Shown: positions 24,101 to 31,367, numbered from the stretch's first letter. The stretch: DNA of 64,000 nt from Bolinopsis microptera (GCF_026151205.1 NC_087074.1:16875962-16939961); one strand, 5' to 3'. Notes: a model not told the origin generated them from the sequence alone. A program made the numbers and translations.

Positions 24101-27100
24101 CACTGGTGCTTTGTTTCTATTATCTCTTGAAGGATGTTAGGTAGTCTCTTGCTCTGAAGTATTGTTAGGCGACCTTCGATCCTTCACATCACGAAAAGTT
24201 AACCAAAACATATGCTCTAGGTAAGACGTCATAACAGATTCATCTTTACGCCACTTTCGAAGGAGAAGCAGAACTATTTTGTAAACATTCCATCTCTACA
24301 AGTTGTGTAGGACTGTCTTTCGTTGTTTGGCTGCTATGTTCTTCAAGACATCAAAGATGTTGCTGGTAATACCACTGTCAGTACAATCTTCACAAACTTT
24401 TATCAGATACTCTACAACACCACTCTCAATAAGAGAGCAATTTATATCTTTGTCATTCAAATCTGCAAGTCTTTCCGCCACATGGGTCATGTTCTTACGG
24501 AACTTTACATCAGGATGACTATCATAGGTCTCAACAAACTTATCTACAAATTCATTGCAACCCAAGTATTTAGTTAACAATATTACAGCAGCTGCATTTA
24601 TGCTTATCTCACCAACATCTGCCTCAGCCAGCTCCTTCAGAGATTCAATGTGAGGACTTAACATATCTTTTGTAGTGTTAGGATTCTTATTTGCCAATGC
24701 AAGTATGGCACCATTGAGTAACTCACCTTTAGTTCCATTTCCTAGATGTTCTGACTTCAGCTGACTGAAAGTGATTGCAAAAAACTGAGGATTTATAAAC
24801 TTCTGATGAAGTAATTCAGTGTCAGACAAGTTTTTGATCACACCAAAGGTTTCGTTGATGACGCTATCACTGGTGCTTGTTTCTATTATCTCTTGAAGGA
24901 TGTTAGGTATGTCACCATGCACTGAAGTGTTTGTTAGTGACTCTTCGATATCCTTCACATCACGAGAAGATATACAAAACAATGCTCTAAGTAAAGACGT
25001 CATCACGGATTCATCTTTACGCCACTTTCGAAGAAGCAGAACTATTTTTGAAAGCATTCCCATCTCTACAAGTTGTGTAGGACTGTCTTCTTTGTTTGCT
25101 GCTATGTTCTTCAAGACATCAAAGATGTTGCTGGTAATACCACTGTCAGTACAATCTTCACAAACTTTTATCAGATACTCTACAACACCACTCTCCATAA
25201 GAGAGCAAGTTATATCTTTGTCATTCAAATCTGCAAGTCTTTCCGCCACATGGGTCATGTTCTTACGGAACTTTACATCAGTATGACTATCATAGGTCTC
25301 AACAAACTTATCTACAAAGTCACTCGTCAATCGTTTGTCTATCATCTGTCCCACAACCTCCACCGAATAAAACTCCGTCAGCTGATCCAGGCTGCCTGCT
25401 AACTTAGAGATCCCATCCTCTGTGAAGATCTTATCAGGAGGAGGTATTAATCGTTCCTGCATTTCCGTATCACCCATGATCCCAAGGCATTTGTTTAGGA
25501 TTAAAGATGCTCTTACAATGACTTTGCAGCTATTTTCAAGTCCAAGTAAACCCTCAAATAGCTGGTAATTTCTCTTGACCTCACCGAGGAGCCCATTACA
25601 TGAATCTTGTAGGTCATTATCCTTGCTTGGTTCCATCTCAAGGAAACATATCTGTATAAACGCAGCAAGGAGGATCGCAACGATGTCATCATTAGTTTTC
25701 CAGGTAGTCAGCAGGTCAAACAGTTTGCCGTACAGACCATCTGAAGCAAGGCAAGGCAAAAGAGCAAAATTTTGTGCCGATGAAACATGTCTTAAAACTG
25801 TTACAATATTCGTCATCAGATCAGCATCATCTGAATCTTCACACTCACTCAAGATAAGTTTCGTTATCCCACGATCTACTAGCTCTTTAAAACTTCCCTC
25901 CTTGCTGTGATCACCGTATTTAGAGATCCCTTTCAGCAGCAGGGTTGCATCTCGTCTGAATTGTATGTCCTCATTCGTGCTGTACAAATCAACAAACACA
26001 CTGAGGAACTCTGTGCTAAGAATCCGCTTTGTGACATATGGAAAATTAAATTTATAATACTCATCTTCAGGAACGGCACGTATCTTAACAGCAAGTTCGG
26101 ATATTTCCTCCACCGAGCAGAGTTTACCTTTTATTGGAAACTTAATGTTTTGTCCGGTTTTGTCCATTTTTATGTCTAGCCCTAGGGGTTCGTTCGTCCT
26201 TTCTCTTCAGTTGATGAACTCTGTTCTCCTGAAAATGTTGCGAATGTTGATAAAGACGGATTGTAAAATTTATTTATACTATTAGTACAGACAGATCCAT
26301 CTGAAAAAATCGATTTACTGACACAAGAAGCTTTCTAAGGATTTTTGACGTTTTTGAGTTTCATTCGATGCCCTTAACTTTTCCAAACTTCCCGAAACGA
26401 CAAATTCGCAAAGTGTATCCGAAAAGAATTTTCCTCCACGTTTCATGCAATTTGATCACTTTTGACGAATTTTTTTCTCAGTCTCAAAAAATATTTGGAA
26501 GTGAAAAATTGTCTAAAAACTACTTTTCTTCGTGTTTAAAGCGATTCCAATCATTTTGACTTTTGGTAATTAGGTAATTAGTAATTATCCAATTATTTGA
26601 TTGTCTGACGTGAAAGTTGTCATTACAAACGTTTTTCTCGTTGATAAGATAAACACCCTCGATTAATCTGCAACCTTCTACGATGTTCACAACTAAAGAT
26701 ATTCGACAAACAAGAAAGGTGGGAAAAAGTGGCAAATGTGACCTTACGACACGTGGAAAAGTTTGGAAAAGTTGGTCTGCCGTTAACTTTAAGGGCATCG
26801 AATGGAACTCAAAAATCCTTAGAAAGCCTCTTGTGTCGGAAATCGATTTTTTCAGACGGATCTGTCTGTACTATATCAGTATATTACTTATATATTATGT
26901 ATATTACTAATATACTTTATATTACTGTATATATTACTATATATTACTAATATAATACAAATATTGCGCATATCAATTTTTGGAACCTCTACCAGTGGTT
27001 AGAGATGATACTTACTGTAACTAGTAATGGCCGACCGCACGATTCTGGTTAAGTCAGGTGATGCTAGTCCGGGACATTTTATAACTGTAAAATAGACAAA

Positions 27101-30100
27101 TGTGTATATCTTTTTCAATATAATTGACCGATTGAAAATTAACATTGTTGCAAAACAATCAAGAAAAAAACAATTCAAGGAAACAAAAATTGTATTTGAT
27201 ATCAATTAAAGCAAACAAAAATGTATTTTATATATAACTAGAACGACCTTTCGGCCAGATATCATAGGTGACTTGGAGTAGCAAGAGAGTGGCTATAAGA
27301 AGGTATGTATATATCCTCAAACTTCGGCCAGATATCATAGGTGACTTGGAGTAGCAAGAGAGTGGCTATAAGAAGGTATGTATATATCCTCAAACTTCAA
27401 TGAACGTGTCCAGCTACTTGAAAATTTCCTCGCCAGAAGTTTTTCAAAATATGATCCACAAAGATTAGAGAGAGATTAGAAATAATATCATATTTCACAA
27501 AATTGTGTAACACACTGTAATGAGCACTATAACACTCTCTACAAACCGACAGTTTAGGTCCTACACACATTCATGTCCTACACACATTCAGGTCCTACAC
27601 AGTACACACATTCATGTCCTACACACATTCAGGTCCTACACAGTACACAGTGAACACACATTCATGTCCTACACACATTCAGGTCCTACACAGTACACAC
27701 ATTCATGTCCTACACACATTCAGGTCCTACACAGTACACACATTCAGGTCATACACACATTCAGGTCCTACACTCATTCAGGTCCTACACACATTCAGGT
27801 CCTACACACATTTACCTCACCATTTACGTGTAATGTGTACATATTTTCTTGCTGTTGATCCGCTTACGGAAAAAGAAGCAAAGCTACACAATATTGACAC
27901 AAGGCCACTATGTTTTCTTTTACATTCGGCGCACACAGCTTAGGATAGGAACAAAATACAAACTCTGTTCAGACCCAACCCCACCCTACACATGTGGTTA
28001 TTGTCCAGAAATTATAAAGCTCTTCAAATACCACCCCACCCCTCCCCCCAACAAACTAACAAATATAAAGCAAACGAAGCACAATGAACTTAATAACACA
28101 ATGAAACTTAATAACATGTGTTTTAACATAGCATGACCACATAAAGGCACGGGTTACACTAGTGACCACATAAAGCCAAAATCAAAAGTACCAAACGCTG
28201 ACTAATGAGTACCGAGTATAAATGCCTTAGAATGTAAAACAACAACATAGAGATTACGTTATAGAGAGATTAGGAGTAATATCATATTTCACGGTAGTGT
28301 CCAAGGGAGACGGTCTCAACTGTTCTCGACTGTCAAGGTTTCAAACCATGGCACTCGATAATGATTTTCTGGCCCGGAGTCAGCTGATCGTAGAGACCAT
28401 AGGAGAACATGAAATATAGACGGGACATATATACAAGATTGAAATGTATATTGTATATACAAAATATTAGAGAACAAACAATCAGGGATCAAGCAAAAGT
28501 TACACTAACGTCTAACAGGGCCACATATTATACTCAACAGAATGTTATTATTATTATATGGGTATTCTACATCCTGGAGGTAGGGGTCATCTCTCCCTTG
28601 GTGCAGAAATTAGATTTCCGTCTTTACACTTCAAGTCAACGATAAACAAGCGATAAACAAGCGATAAACAAGCGATAAACAAACGATAAACAATCGATAA
28701 ACAAGCGATAAACAAACGATAAACAAGCGATAAACAAGCGATAAACAAGCGATAAACAAGCGATAAACAAACGATAAACAAGCGATAAACAAGCGATAAA
28801 CAAACGATAAACAAGCGATAAATAAGCGATAAATAAGCGATAAATAAGCGATAAACAAATAAAACGATAAACAAACGATAAACAAGCGATAAACAAGCGA
28901 TAAATAAGCGATAAATAAGCGATAAACAAATAAAACGATAAATCAACGAATGATGTTGTTGTGTTGTTTCAGTGAGGAGTACGGCTTCTCTCCCGAAGTG
29001 TGGGCCTCGCTAGCTGTGTCCCTGTGTCTACACAAAGTAATGGAGCTCAATAAACCAACAAGCGTGGTGATTATTGGAGACGGGCAAATTCTCTCCTCCG
29101 CATGCAGACACATTCTCGGAAAAAGGTTCTTGTTTTGATTATTATTGTAAGGGAATTATATTCTCTTTGCTCTTCTAAATTACTTTTAGTACGACAGAAA
29201 ATATCTCAATACTTTAATTCTCATTTTTCAGTTATATATATGTTATCATAATGATTGACATCATGATCAATTCATTACTCTCAATAGTATCATAACAAAT
29301 TATAGAACAAAGATGTGAGTCACCTGATGACCTGATCCCAATTCCTCTTTAGCATTCTTTTATCAGGTTCCAGGGGATTCATCAGAGTTTCACAAACGTG
29401 AACCAGACTCCACCTGGCCACGCTCTCGATCAGATACACTCTGGTGACTGTGTTGTAAACTTGTCAACAGATAGAAATCTGCTGGACGTACTGGCAGCCA
29501 CAAACCGTTGCGGCAGTGCTATCAACTTTATCAGACACCACTTTCAGGGTATCTCTGGCATGTCGTCCCTGCTAAAGAACTTGTCAGGTTTGTCATGTTG
29601 ACTGTGGAGCTGGTTTTCAATAGTCACCATACATTGCACGTCTTTATAACAGGAAGATTGAGAAATTAACATTTCAATAAAATATTTACAAGTTAGGATA
29701 TATTATGTAAATTATGTGAATTATGTCATTAACCGTTACTTTCCAACAGTAGTCAACTTTCAAGCTGCTTTCGTCAAACTCTCATCATATTGGACGCTTA
29801 TAAAACCAGAGTTACAAAACGCCGCTAAAGATTTTACCTGTAATACTGTTTTAGATCCGTCTGCTGTTTCTTTTACCTCTCCTTGCAGCTTCCCAGGTTC
29901 GAAACATTTCTGGATACGAATTCTGAGAATTTATGATCGGCTTATTTTACAGTTAAAACTGATTACGGAGGGGGAGGGGTTTAAAACTTGGCCAAACAGT
30001 ATCAGATTACATGTGAACGCCCTATTATAGAATAAACACTAGAACAAAATATTCTAGCATAATAATCGGTATACACTATACATATTATAAATGATGATAA

Positions 30101-30610
30101 TGATTACTTTTGCAGGTGGAAAAACTATTGAGGTGACGGTTCACACAAAATGCCCCCTCATTGAGAGGCTTATTTGTGATTTTTTCCAACACCGGACAAG
30201 ATTTCGTGTTGTATTCTGCAAACCAGTCTGTAAACACGACAATGGAGACGCTAAGCTATCGAATAACATAATTCTATTCGTAAGAATCGATGACATGGTT
30301 TGGAATTGCGAGACAACCGCCGCGGTACCAGTCAAGACATCATATTCAAAGATTTTCTCACCACTAACTGTACGCTCGTGGCTCTTTGGATCTATTTTGG
30401 GATCCGAAATGGAAAATGATAATCGTGTTTTTGTGCTAGGACTAATATCAAGTGGTAATCAGTAATTGATCTTTGAAACCTACTGTTACTGATTACTATG
30501 CTATACTATATATACTATGGCACCCGTATTTAATTGCCGATAAGAGCTAAAACTTTACAGGGAATGGGGATGTAACCTTAAGTTTAAAGCCTAAGATAGA
30601 TTATGATTAA
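4204..30610 (+). CDS. FASN-like: Fatty-acid-synthase-like megasynthase, 3' part (gene overview)
   Basis: Exons read: 4204-4354, 4736-4960, 5220-5510, 6014-6115, (17991-18036, doubtful), 18407-18537, 18630-18781, 18881-19228, 19390-19591, 21262-21517, 28973-29125, 29367-29587, 29750-29896, 30116-30454, 30561-30610. Every border is GT..AG and all phases agree, which is strong evidence for one transcript. The domain order follows animal FAS (acyltransferase, dehydratase, enoyl reductase), but the methyltransferase and pseudo-ketoreductase parts that normally sit between dehydratase and reductase are absent. The frame ends at TAA 30608-30610 with no ketoreductase, acyl carrier or thioesterase domain. 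The ketosynthase would lie upstream of the window. Introns of 12 kb, 1.7 kb and 7.5 kb carry other genes. Similarity is clear in the acyltransferase and weaker in later parts. I see a divergent paralogue that probably cannot complete a FAS cycle alone; a polyketide-synthase origin is an alternative. Confidence 0.78.
4497..4726. repeat. 20-bp minisatellite ending at a splice acceptor
   Basis: About 11 tandem copies of ACTAACTAAGCCTAGCAACC fill the end of the intron and stop nine bases before the exon at 4736. Every unit contains CTAAC, which matches the metazoan branch-point consensus, so the array is a chain of potential branch points in front of this exon. Confidence 0.9.
6116..6743. other. 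Intron sequence with a three-copy tandem repeat
   Basis: This is the start of a 12-kb intron of the FAS-like gene. Around 6176-6271 a unit of about 33 bp containing TTATGTTGATCAATATGACAC is repeated three times. A CT-rich stretch lies at 6625-6690. No gene recognised. Confidence 0.6.
6744..7496. repeat. 42-bp tandem array interrupted by a 300-bp block
   Basis: From 6744 to about 7160 a unit of about 42 bp is repeated roughly ten times; each carries GACGGTTTGTAGATATTATC followed by GTCTTAAGTTACAGCACATT. The array breaks off into unrelated sequence (7160-7450) and one more decayed unit follows at 7465-7496. The break suggests insertion of a mobile element or loss of homogeneity; I could not find clear termini for the block. 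Confidence 0.85.
7500..9147. other. Intron sequence, nothing recognised
   Basis: AT-rich sequence inside the long FAS-like intron. No open frame longer than about 60 codons with a plausible protein, no clear repeats and no RNA gene seen. Confidence 0.5.
9148..9592. mobile_element. MITE-like element with terminal inverted repeats
   Basis: The left end (TTACCTTGGTGCACCCCCAC, then ATCCAGAAA) and the reverse complement of the right end (TTACAAGGTGCATCCCACAT, then CCAGAAA) match over about 28 bases with a few mismatches. Size (about 445 bp) and lack of a transposase fit a non-autonomous DNA transposon. The two overlapping open frames inside (9144-9494 minus and 9323-9589 plus) show no family I recognise and are likely chance. 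Target-site duplications are not clear. Confidence 0.6.
9906..9969. repeat. Short inverted repeat (15-bp arms)
   Basis: AAAATCGGCCTTTAT and, about 35 bases later, ATAAAGGCCGATTTA form a nearly perfect stem. It could be a MITE remnant or a small structured element. Confidence 0.7.
9970..11468. other. Intron sequence with a poly-C tract
   Basis: No gene recognised. A run of about 28 cytosines lies at 10828-10855. The sequence between 10920 and 11000 repeats AATAGTATGATTTAAA three times. Confidence 0.55.
11469..11630 (+). pseudogene. Decayed copy of the 5' end of the 15.6-kb GPCR gene
   Basis: This stretch matches the first transmembrane region of the intact receptor gene (about 15645-15800) almost base for base: the shared blocks include TCTCCGATACCGGCCTGA, AGCTTACTGTTTCCTGACTG, CAGCCTTCGCAGCAGCT and CCTCCATGAAGTACAAAGC. 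Small insertions and deletions (for example CACCATCCAG inserted before CAGCCTTCG) destroy the frame. Only about 160 bp remain and the match ends in unrelated sequence, so this is a truncated duplicate about 4 kb upstream of its parent, in the same orientation and the same host intron. Confidence 0.88.
11631..12926. other. Intron sequence, nothing recognised
   Basis: AT-rich, no supported gene, no clear tandem repeat. Confidence 0.5.
12927..12963 (+). repeat. tRNA-derived SINE fragment (B box and 3' tRNA half)
   Basis: GTCGTGGGTTCAATTCCCGC reads as a TpsiC arm (stem GTGGG/CCCGC, loop TTCAATT) followed by an acceptor-like TCTCGGC. It contains the RNA polymerase III B-box consensus GGTTCAATTCC. 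No D arm, anticodon arm or A box lies upstream, so it is not a functional tRNA; a 5'-truncated SINE is the simplest reading. Confidence 0.6.
12970..14262. other. Intron sequence with an imperfect roughly 170-bp duplication
   Basis: A poly-G tract lies at about 13062-13074. Between about 13808 and 14080 a block beginning GTTTAACATA and continuing through ACGAGGTTGAATTATGGAGTGTTTA and CTATCGACAGGATAG is repeated in diverged form. No gene recognised. Confidence 0.55.
14263..14980. repeat. 47-bp satellite with alternating A/B units
   Basis: Units of 47 bp are arranged tandemly. Type A contains GAGCGAGAATCAACAATGG and TTGTTTCAGGG; type B contains GAGGAAGAACCAACAGTGG and TTGATTCTGGG; both end in CATCTAGATTAAGGTAA. 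A and B alternate strictly from about 14325 to 14760, giving a 94-bp higher-order unit, then B units dominate. Each unit carries a small dyad, CAAC-A(A/G)TG-GTTG. Confidence 0.9.
14981..15631. other. 5' flank of the GPCR gene
   Basis: AT-rich sequence with no other gene. It presumably holds the promoter of the receptor at 15632, but I cannot name a promoter motif with confidence. Confidence 0.4.
15632..16744 (+). CDS. Rhodopsin-class (class A) G-protein-coupled receptor, intronless
   Basis: A single 370-codon exon encodes seven membrane segments. Landmarks: GNSVVLV in TM1, IAIADL in TM2, the TM3 cysteine (DALCHL) and its extracellular partner (YRCAYVH), the TM4 tryptophan (GIVWLI), TM5 after WLDPVNIS, TM6 with the CLSYAP proline, and NPIIYFF in TM7. 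The N-terminus has an NQT glycosylation site; the 80-residue tail is Ser/Thr-rich and repeats SRQLT/SRQVT, plausible kinase sites. The usual DRY at the end of TM3 is replaced by AKL (ALNIAKLTCIMFP). The ligand cannot be predicted. The gene lies in a long intron of the FAS-like gene, same strand. The start has a good context (AACAATGTCG); an AATAAA at 17155 could be its poly(A) signal. Intronless receptors of this kind are common in cnidarians. Confidence 0.92.
   Translation: MSSVEPIQPINQTYYEISDTGLRFSLAAYCFLTAAFAAAGNSVVLVASMKYKAIKLDRVSTILIRNIAIADLAYSLLVMLQVGLSLSVNSWPYGDGHDALCHLSTYLQHALAFTDINLICALNIAKLTCIMFPLYARLRSFRKGAVISGIVWLIANLYPLQALKRGVYFDYRSYRCAYVHTPDYWVWLDPVNISLFLLLPTCIVFITTLWLLFYVRRITGAHKQAVFTMLPVSVVFCLSYAPIGGYFVAEKWIIENAGQELYKDRLYTSLYRYGMLIKFINNSANPIIYFFTVQSFRTFVMQKIFRVKSADLSRTMTRMTRVDNSTRFSRQLTNINISLPATQRLSRQVTSVNNLGIVTKPIVTTVTEGN
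16745..17500. other. 3' flank of the GPCR gene
   Basis: The codons after the receptor stop are followed by a short repeat of its last coding segment (ACCACGGTAACTGAG at about 16719 and again at 16767). No further gene. AATAAA at 17155-17160. Confidence 0.5.
17505..17642. repeat. Five spaced TCGCGA-containing repeats
   Basis: A 19-bp core, CGCGACAAATCGCGATTTT, recurs about every 28-29 bp with variable 9-10 bp between cores. The inner AAATCGCGATTT is a perfect palindrome. The last two copies are decayed. Confidence 0.85.
17840..17950. repeat. Dispersed repeat copy shared with 31.26 and 31.75 kb
   Basis: ATAAGCGCCATGAATTGGCA through GATTTTGATAAATTTGATACCACAAGTTG is nearly the same as 31262-31330 and, inverted and shorter, 31733-31780. 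It is an interspersed element of unknown class and ends about 40 bp before a candidate FAS exon. Confidence 0.75.
17991..18036 (+). pseudogene. Candidate FAS-like linker exon with an in-frame TAA
   Basis: A 46-bp segment sits between GTGCAG and the strong donor GTAAGA. Its length fits exactly the phase change needed between the exons ending at 6115 (phase 1) and starting at 18407 (phase 2). The reading GRADVGLLCIASV then runs into WWVPTLDEF of the next exon, as expected for the short linker between acyltransferase and dehydratase. Codon 3 is TAA (17996-17998). Either the exon is not used, or the base is wrong, or the gene is interrupted here. Confidence 0.4.
18119..18286. mobile_element. MITE with imperfect 60-bp inverted repeats
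   Basis: The left arm (18121-18180: GATCGTAATCAGCTTGATCA, then AACTTTTGGTACC) and the reverse complement of the right arm (18223-18284: GTCGTGATCAGCTCAGCGAG, then AACTTTTGGTACT) align over about 60 bp with moderate mismatch. The AT-rich centre is about 40 bp. Foldback or MITE class. Confidence 0.75.
18407..19591 (+). CDS. FASN-like: FAS-like dehydratase-type (double hotdog) exons
   Basis: Exons 18407-18537, 18630-18781, 18881-19228 and 19390-19591. In animal FAS this domain removes water from the beta-hydroxyacyl chain, using a histidine in HxxxGxxxxP and a later aspartate. Here the first motif reads YSILGRNIIP: histidine is replaced by tyrosine while glycine, arginine and proline are kept. 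The second-half aspartate appears to be kept (LMLLDSHFQLIQ, like the FMDTMLQ region), but the YGPHFQG element is not recognisable (SNGVIKRC). I therefore expect a folded but inactive domain. For the last exon I chose the donor at 19592 (G|GTGAGA) because only it gives the right phase for the next exon at 21262. An alternative donor at 19681 does not. Confidence 0.7.
19987..20930 (+). pseudogene. Second GPCR gene, intronless, with one frameshift
   Basis: Two overlapping frames (19987-20502 and 20481-20930) join into one seven-membrane-segment protein of about 314 residues if one base is added in GACCCTCAG (about 20491). Frame one gives TM1-TM4 and the NYAWLDP segment; frame two gives TM5-TM7. 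NYAWLDP parallels DYWVWLDP before TM5 of the receptor at 15632, so the two are relatives. It is more divergent: no GN in TM1, VRLVCIKM at the end of TM3, and HSLNNNIILMS in place of the NPxxY of TM7. It sits in the 1.7-kb intron (19592-21261) of the FAS-like gene, same strand. With an otherwise clean frame, an assembly indel is at least as likely as true loss. Confidence 0.75.
20934..21261. other. Short intron remainder
   Basis: No gene; contains CGCGCGCGCG at about 21037 and three copies of CTCTAAAA near 21200. Confidence 0.5.
21262..21517 (+). CDS. FASN-like: FAS-like exon, start of enoyl-reductase-type region
   Basis: The exon starts in phase 1 and ends in phase 2, fitting its neighbours at 19591 and 28973. 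The segment LHVCYATCCLGDTDR can be placed on the VYYASLNFRD region of the medium-chain reductase domain of FAS, but identity is low. The following intron, 21518-28972, encloses the opposite-strand helical-repeat gene. Confidence 0.6.
21518..22051. other. Intron sequence, 3' flank of the opposite-strand gene
   Basis: No gene recognised; would contain the 3' UTR of the minus-strand gene ending at 22052. Confidence 0.4.
22052..26167 (-). CDS. Intronless helical (ARM/HEAT-like) macro-repeat protein, frames broken
   Basis: The start at 26167 (AAAAATGGAC) opens a 623-codon frame, and further in-phase-corrected frames continue to the stop at 22052; the full product would be about 1,370 residues. 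It is all-helical and is built of modules of about 260-280 residues, each with DGISRLA, CENCTDS.I..NI.D.LK, LLRKWR.DESV, IPNILQ.IIETSTSD, QKFINPQFF and NPNTT..MLSPHI. Leucine/isoleucine spacing suggests armadillo- or HEAT-type superhelices that bind proteins; no enzyme motif is visible. Frames shift near 23360 and 23878 and several times in 24104-24296. DNA identity shows a tandem duplication of about 775 bp. It lies in a FAS-like intron on the opposite strand. I recognise no named family. Confidence 0.68.
23830..25330 (-). repeat. 775-bp tandem duplication inside the helical-repeat gene
   Basis: 24304-24540 and 25080-25320 are almost identical at the DNA level (for example CATCTCTACAAGTTGTGTAG at 24291 and 25066), and the similarity continues to 23830-24100 versus 24590-24870. 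The junction at about 24556 fuses KYLGCN directly to EFVDKF, skipping about 70 residues found elsewhere, as expected from unequal exchange. The 24104-24296 part of the second copy has many small deletions. Confidence 0.85.
26279..26881. mobile_element. Foldback-type element with ~110-bp inverted repeats
   Basis: The left arm (26279-26398) and the reverse complement of the right arm (26765-26881) share GTACAGACAGATCC, TCTGAAAAAATCGATTT, GACACAAGA, GCTTTCTAAGGATTTTTGA, CATTCGATGCCCTTAA and ACTTTTCCAAAC, with a few indels. No transposase is encoded in the roughly 370-bp centre. It starts about 110 bp upstream of the helical-repeat gene's ATG, in its promoter region. Confidence 0.88.
26882..27245. 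other. TATATTACTAATA microsatellite and anonymous DNA
   Basis: A degenerate (TATATTACTAA)n stretch follows the foldback element at 26882-26960; beyond it nothing is recognised. Confidence 0.6.
27250..27397. repeat. 73-bp direct tandem duplication
   Basis: TTCGGCCAGATATCATAGGT through TATATATCCTCAAAC occurs twice back to back with no difference that I can see, so the duplication is recent. Confidence 0.92.
27552..27815. repeat. Minisatellite of CCTACACACATTCAGGT
   Basis: A 16-bp unit, CCTACACACATTCAGGT or -ATGT, alternates with CAGTACACACATTCA variants. Open frames through it are by-products of the repeat. Confidence 0.88.
27816..28632. other. Intron sequence, nothing recognised
   Basis: Part of the intron 21518-28972; no gene or RNA seen. 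Confidence 0.45.
28633..28945. repeat. 11-bp minisatellite (GCGATAAACAA) next to a splice acceptor
   Basis: About 28 copies of GCGATAAACAA, with ACGATAAACAA and GCGATAAATAA variants, end about 25 bp before the acceptor of the FAS-like exon at 28973. Long minus-strand frames (LSLVYRLFIAC repeats) exist only because the array has no stop in those frames. Confidence 0.92.
28973..30610 (+). CDS. FASN-like: FAS-like enoyl-reductase-type exons and C-terminus
   Basis: Exons 28973-29125, 29367-29587, 29750-29896, 30116-30454 and 30561-30610. The order of segments follows the FAS enoyl reductase: VWASLAVSLCLHKVM (like AASVPVVYSTAYYALV), VVIIGDGQILSSACRHILG (position of the NADPH-binding HSGSGGVGQAAIAIALSLG), GDCVVNLSTDRNLLDVLAATNR (like VDLVLNSLAEEKLQASVR) and GMSSLLKNLS (like GMAIFLKNVT). 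The glycine-rich nucleotide loop is lost, so NADPH binding and reduction are unlikely. The fourth exon (RFRVVFCKPVCKHDNGDAKL) has no counterpart that I recognise. The last exon encodes NGDVTLSLKPKIDYD and stops. No ketoreductase, carrier or thioesterase follows. Confidence 0.65.
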
Positions 30611-30898
30611 ATCAGACTTCTCAATTTACTTTTAGTTTTATGTGCTTCTGTAATCTGTAAGTGTATGTTTGATGTTGTATTTGGCAAATATAATACCAAG
30701 ATAAGTGAACATTTTTTATCTAAAGTCGTAAGGAGGGCTAAAGTAACTATGAGGATAAGGGTTCACTTTTTTGGTAACTTCATCATTCATGTTTAAATAA
30801 TTTTTTGGCACGTTTGTTTTTAAATGTGACGTTTTGGATTGTTTGATGGTGAGTGAAAGCAGTTTTTAATGGCCTTTGGTCAACTCCCCGATCAATTA
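30611..30898. other. Putative 3' UTR of the FAS-like gene
   Basis: AT-rich sequence after the last recognised stop; no AATAAA within 200 bp, so the 3' end is uncertain. Confidence 0.4.
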
Positions 30899-31367
30899 TT
30901 AAATGATTTCTTCACGAAGACATATTGAAATTGTAGCGCGATCCACTACTGGGCCGCGCCGCGCATCAAATAATTCGTCTTGCAAGATCGAGTAGATCGG
31001 CGAGATGCAGTTGCACCACTGCAGGGCCTCGCCGAGCTGTGAAGGATTGACATCGTGAATCAAGAAGACATTAGAAATCTTTTGTAACAAATACACTTTC
31101 CCTGTAGGACAAAAGTTCAAGATGACTGTTGATATGAAACTCTTATCTCCAATGTCCAATCTCTTCTTCTCGCCATTTTTGCTCAATTCTATGATCTGCA
31201 GAGAAAGTTATATAATTTGTATCGCTAAACTTAAAGTCGTAAGGATTATGTATAAGTGGTATAATAAGCGCCATGAGTTGGCACAGAATTTTTTCTCTCC
31301 GATTTTTATAAATTTGGTACCAAAAGTTGTTTAAAAATTTACCTAGCTGTGATAAAGTAGTATTTTC

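Noticed and set aside
28587-28946. Three overlapping minus-strand frames rich in LSLVYRLFIAC
   Set aside because: All come from the 11-bp array, open in all three minus-strand frames; no codon bias or start context supports them.
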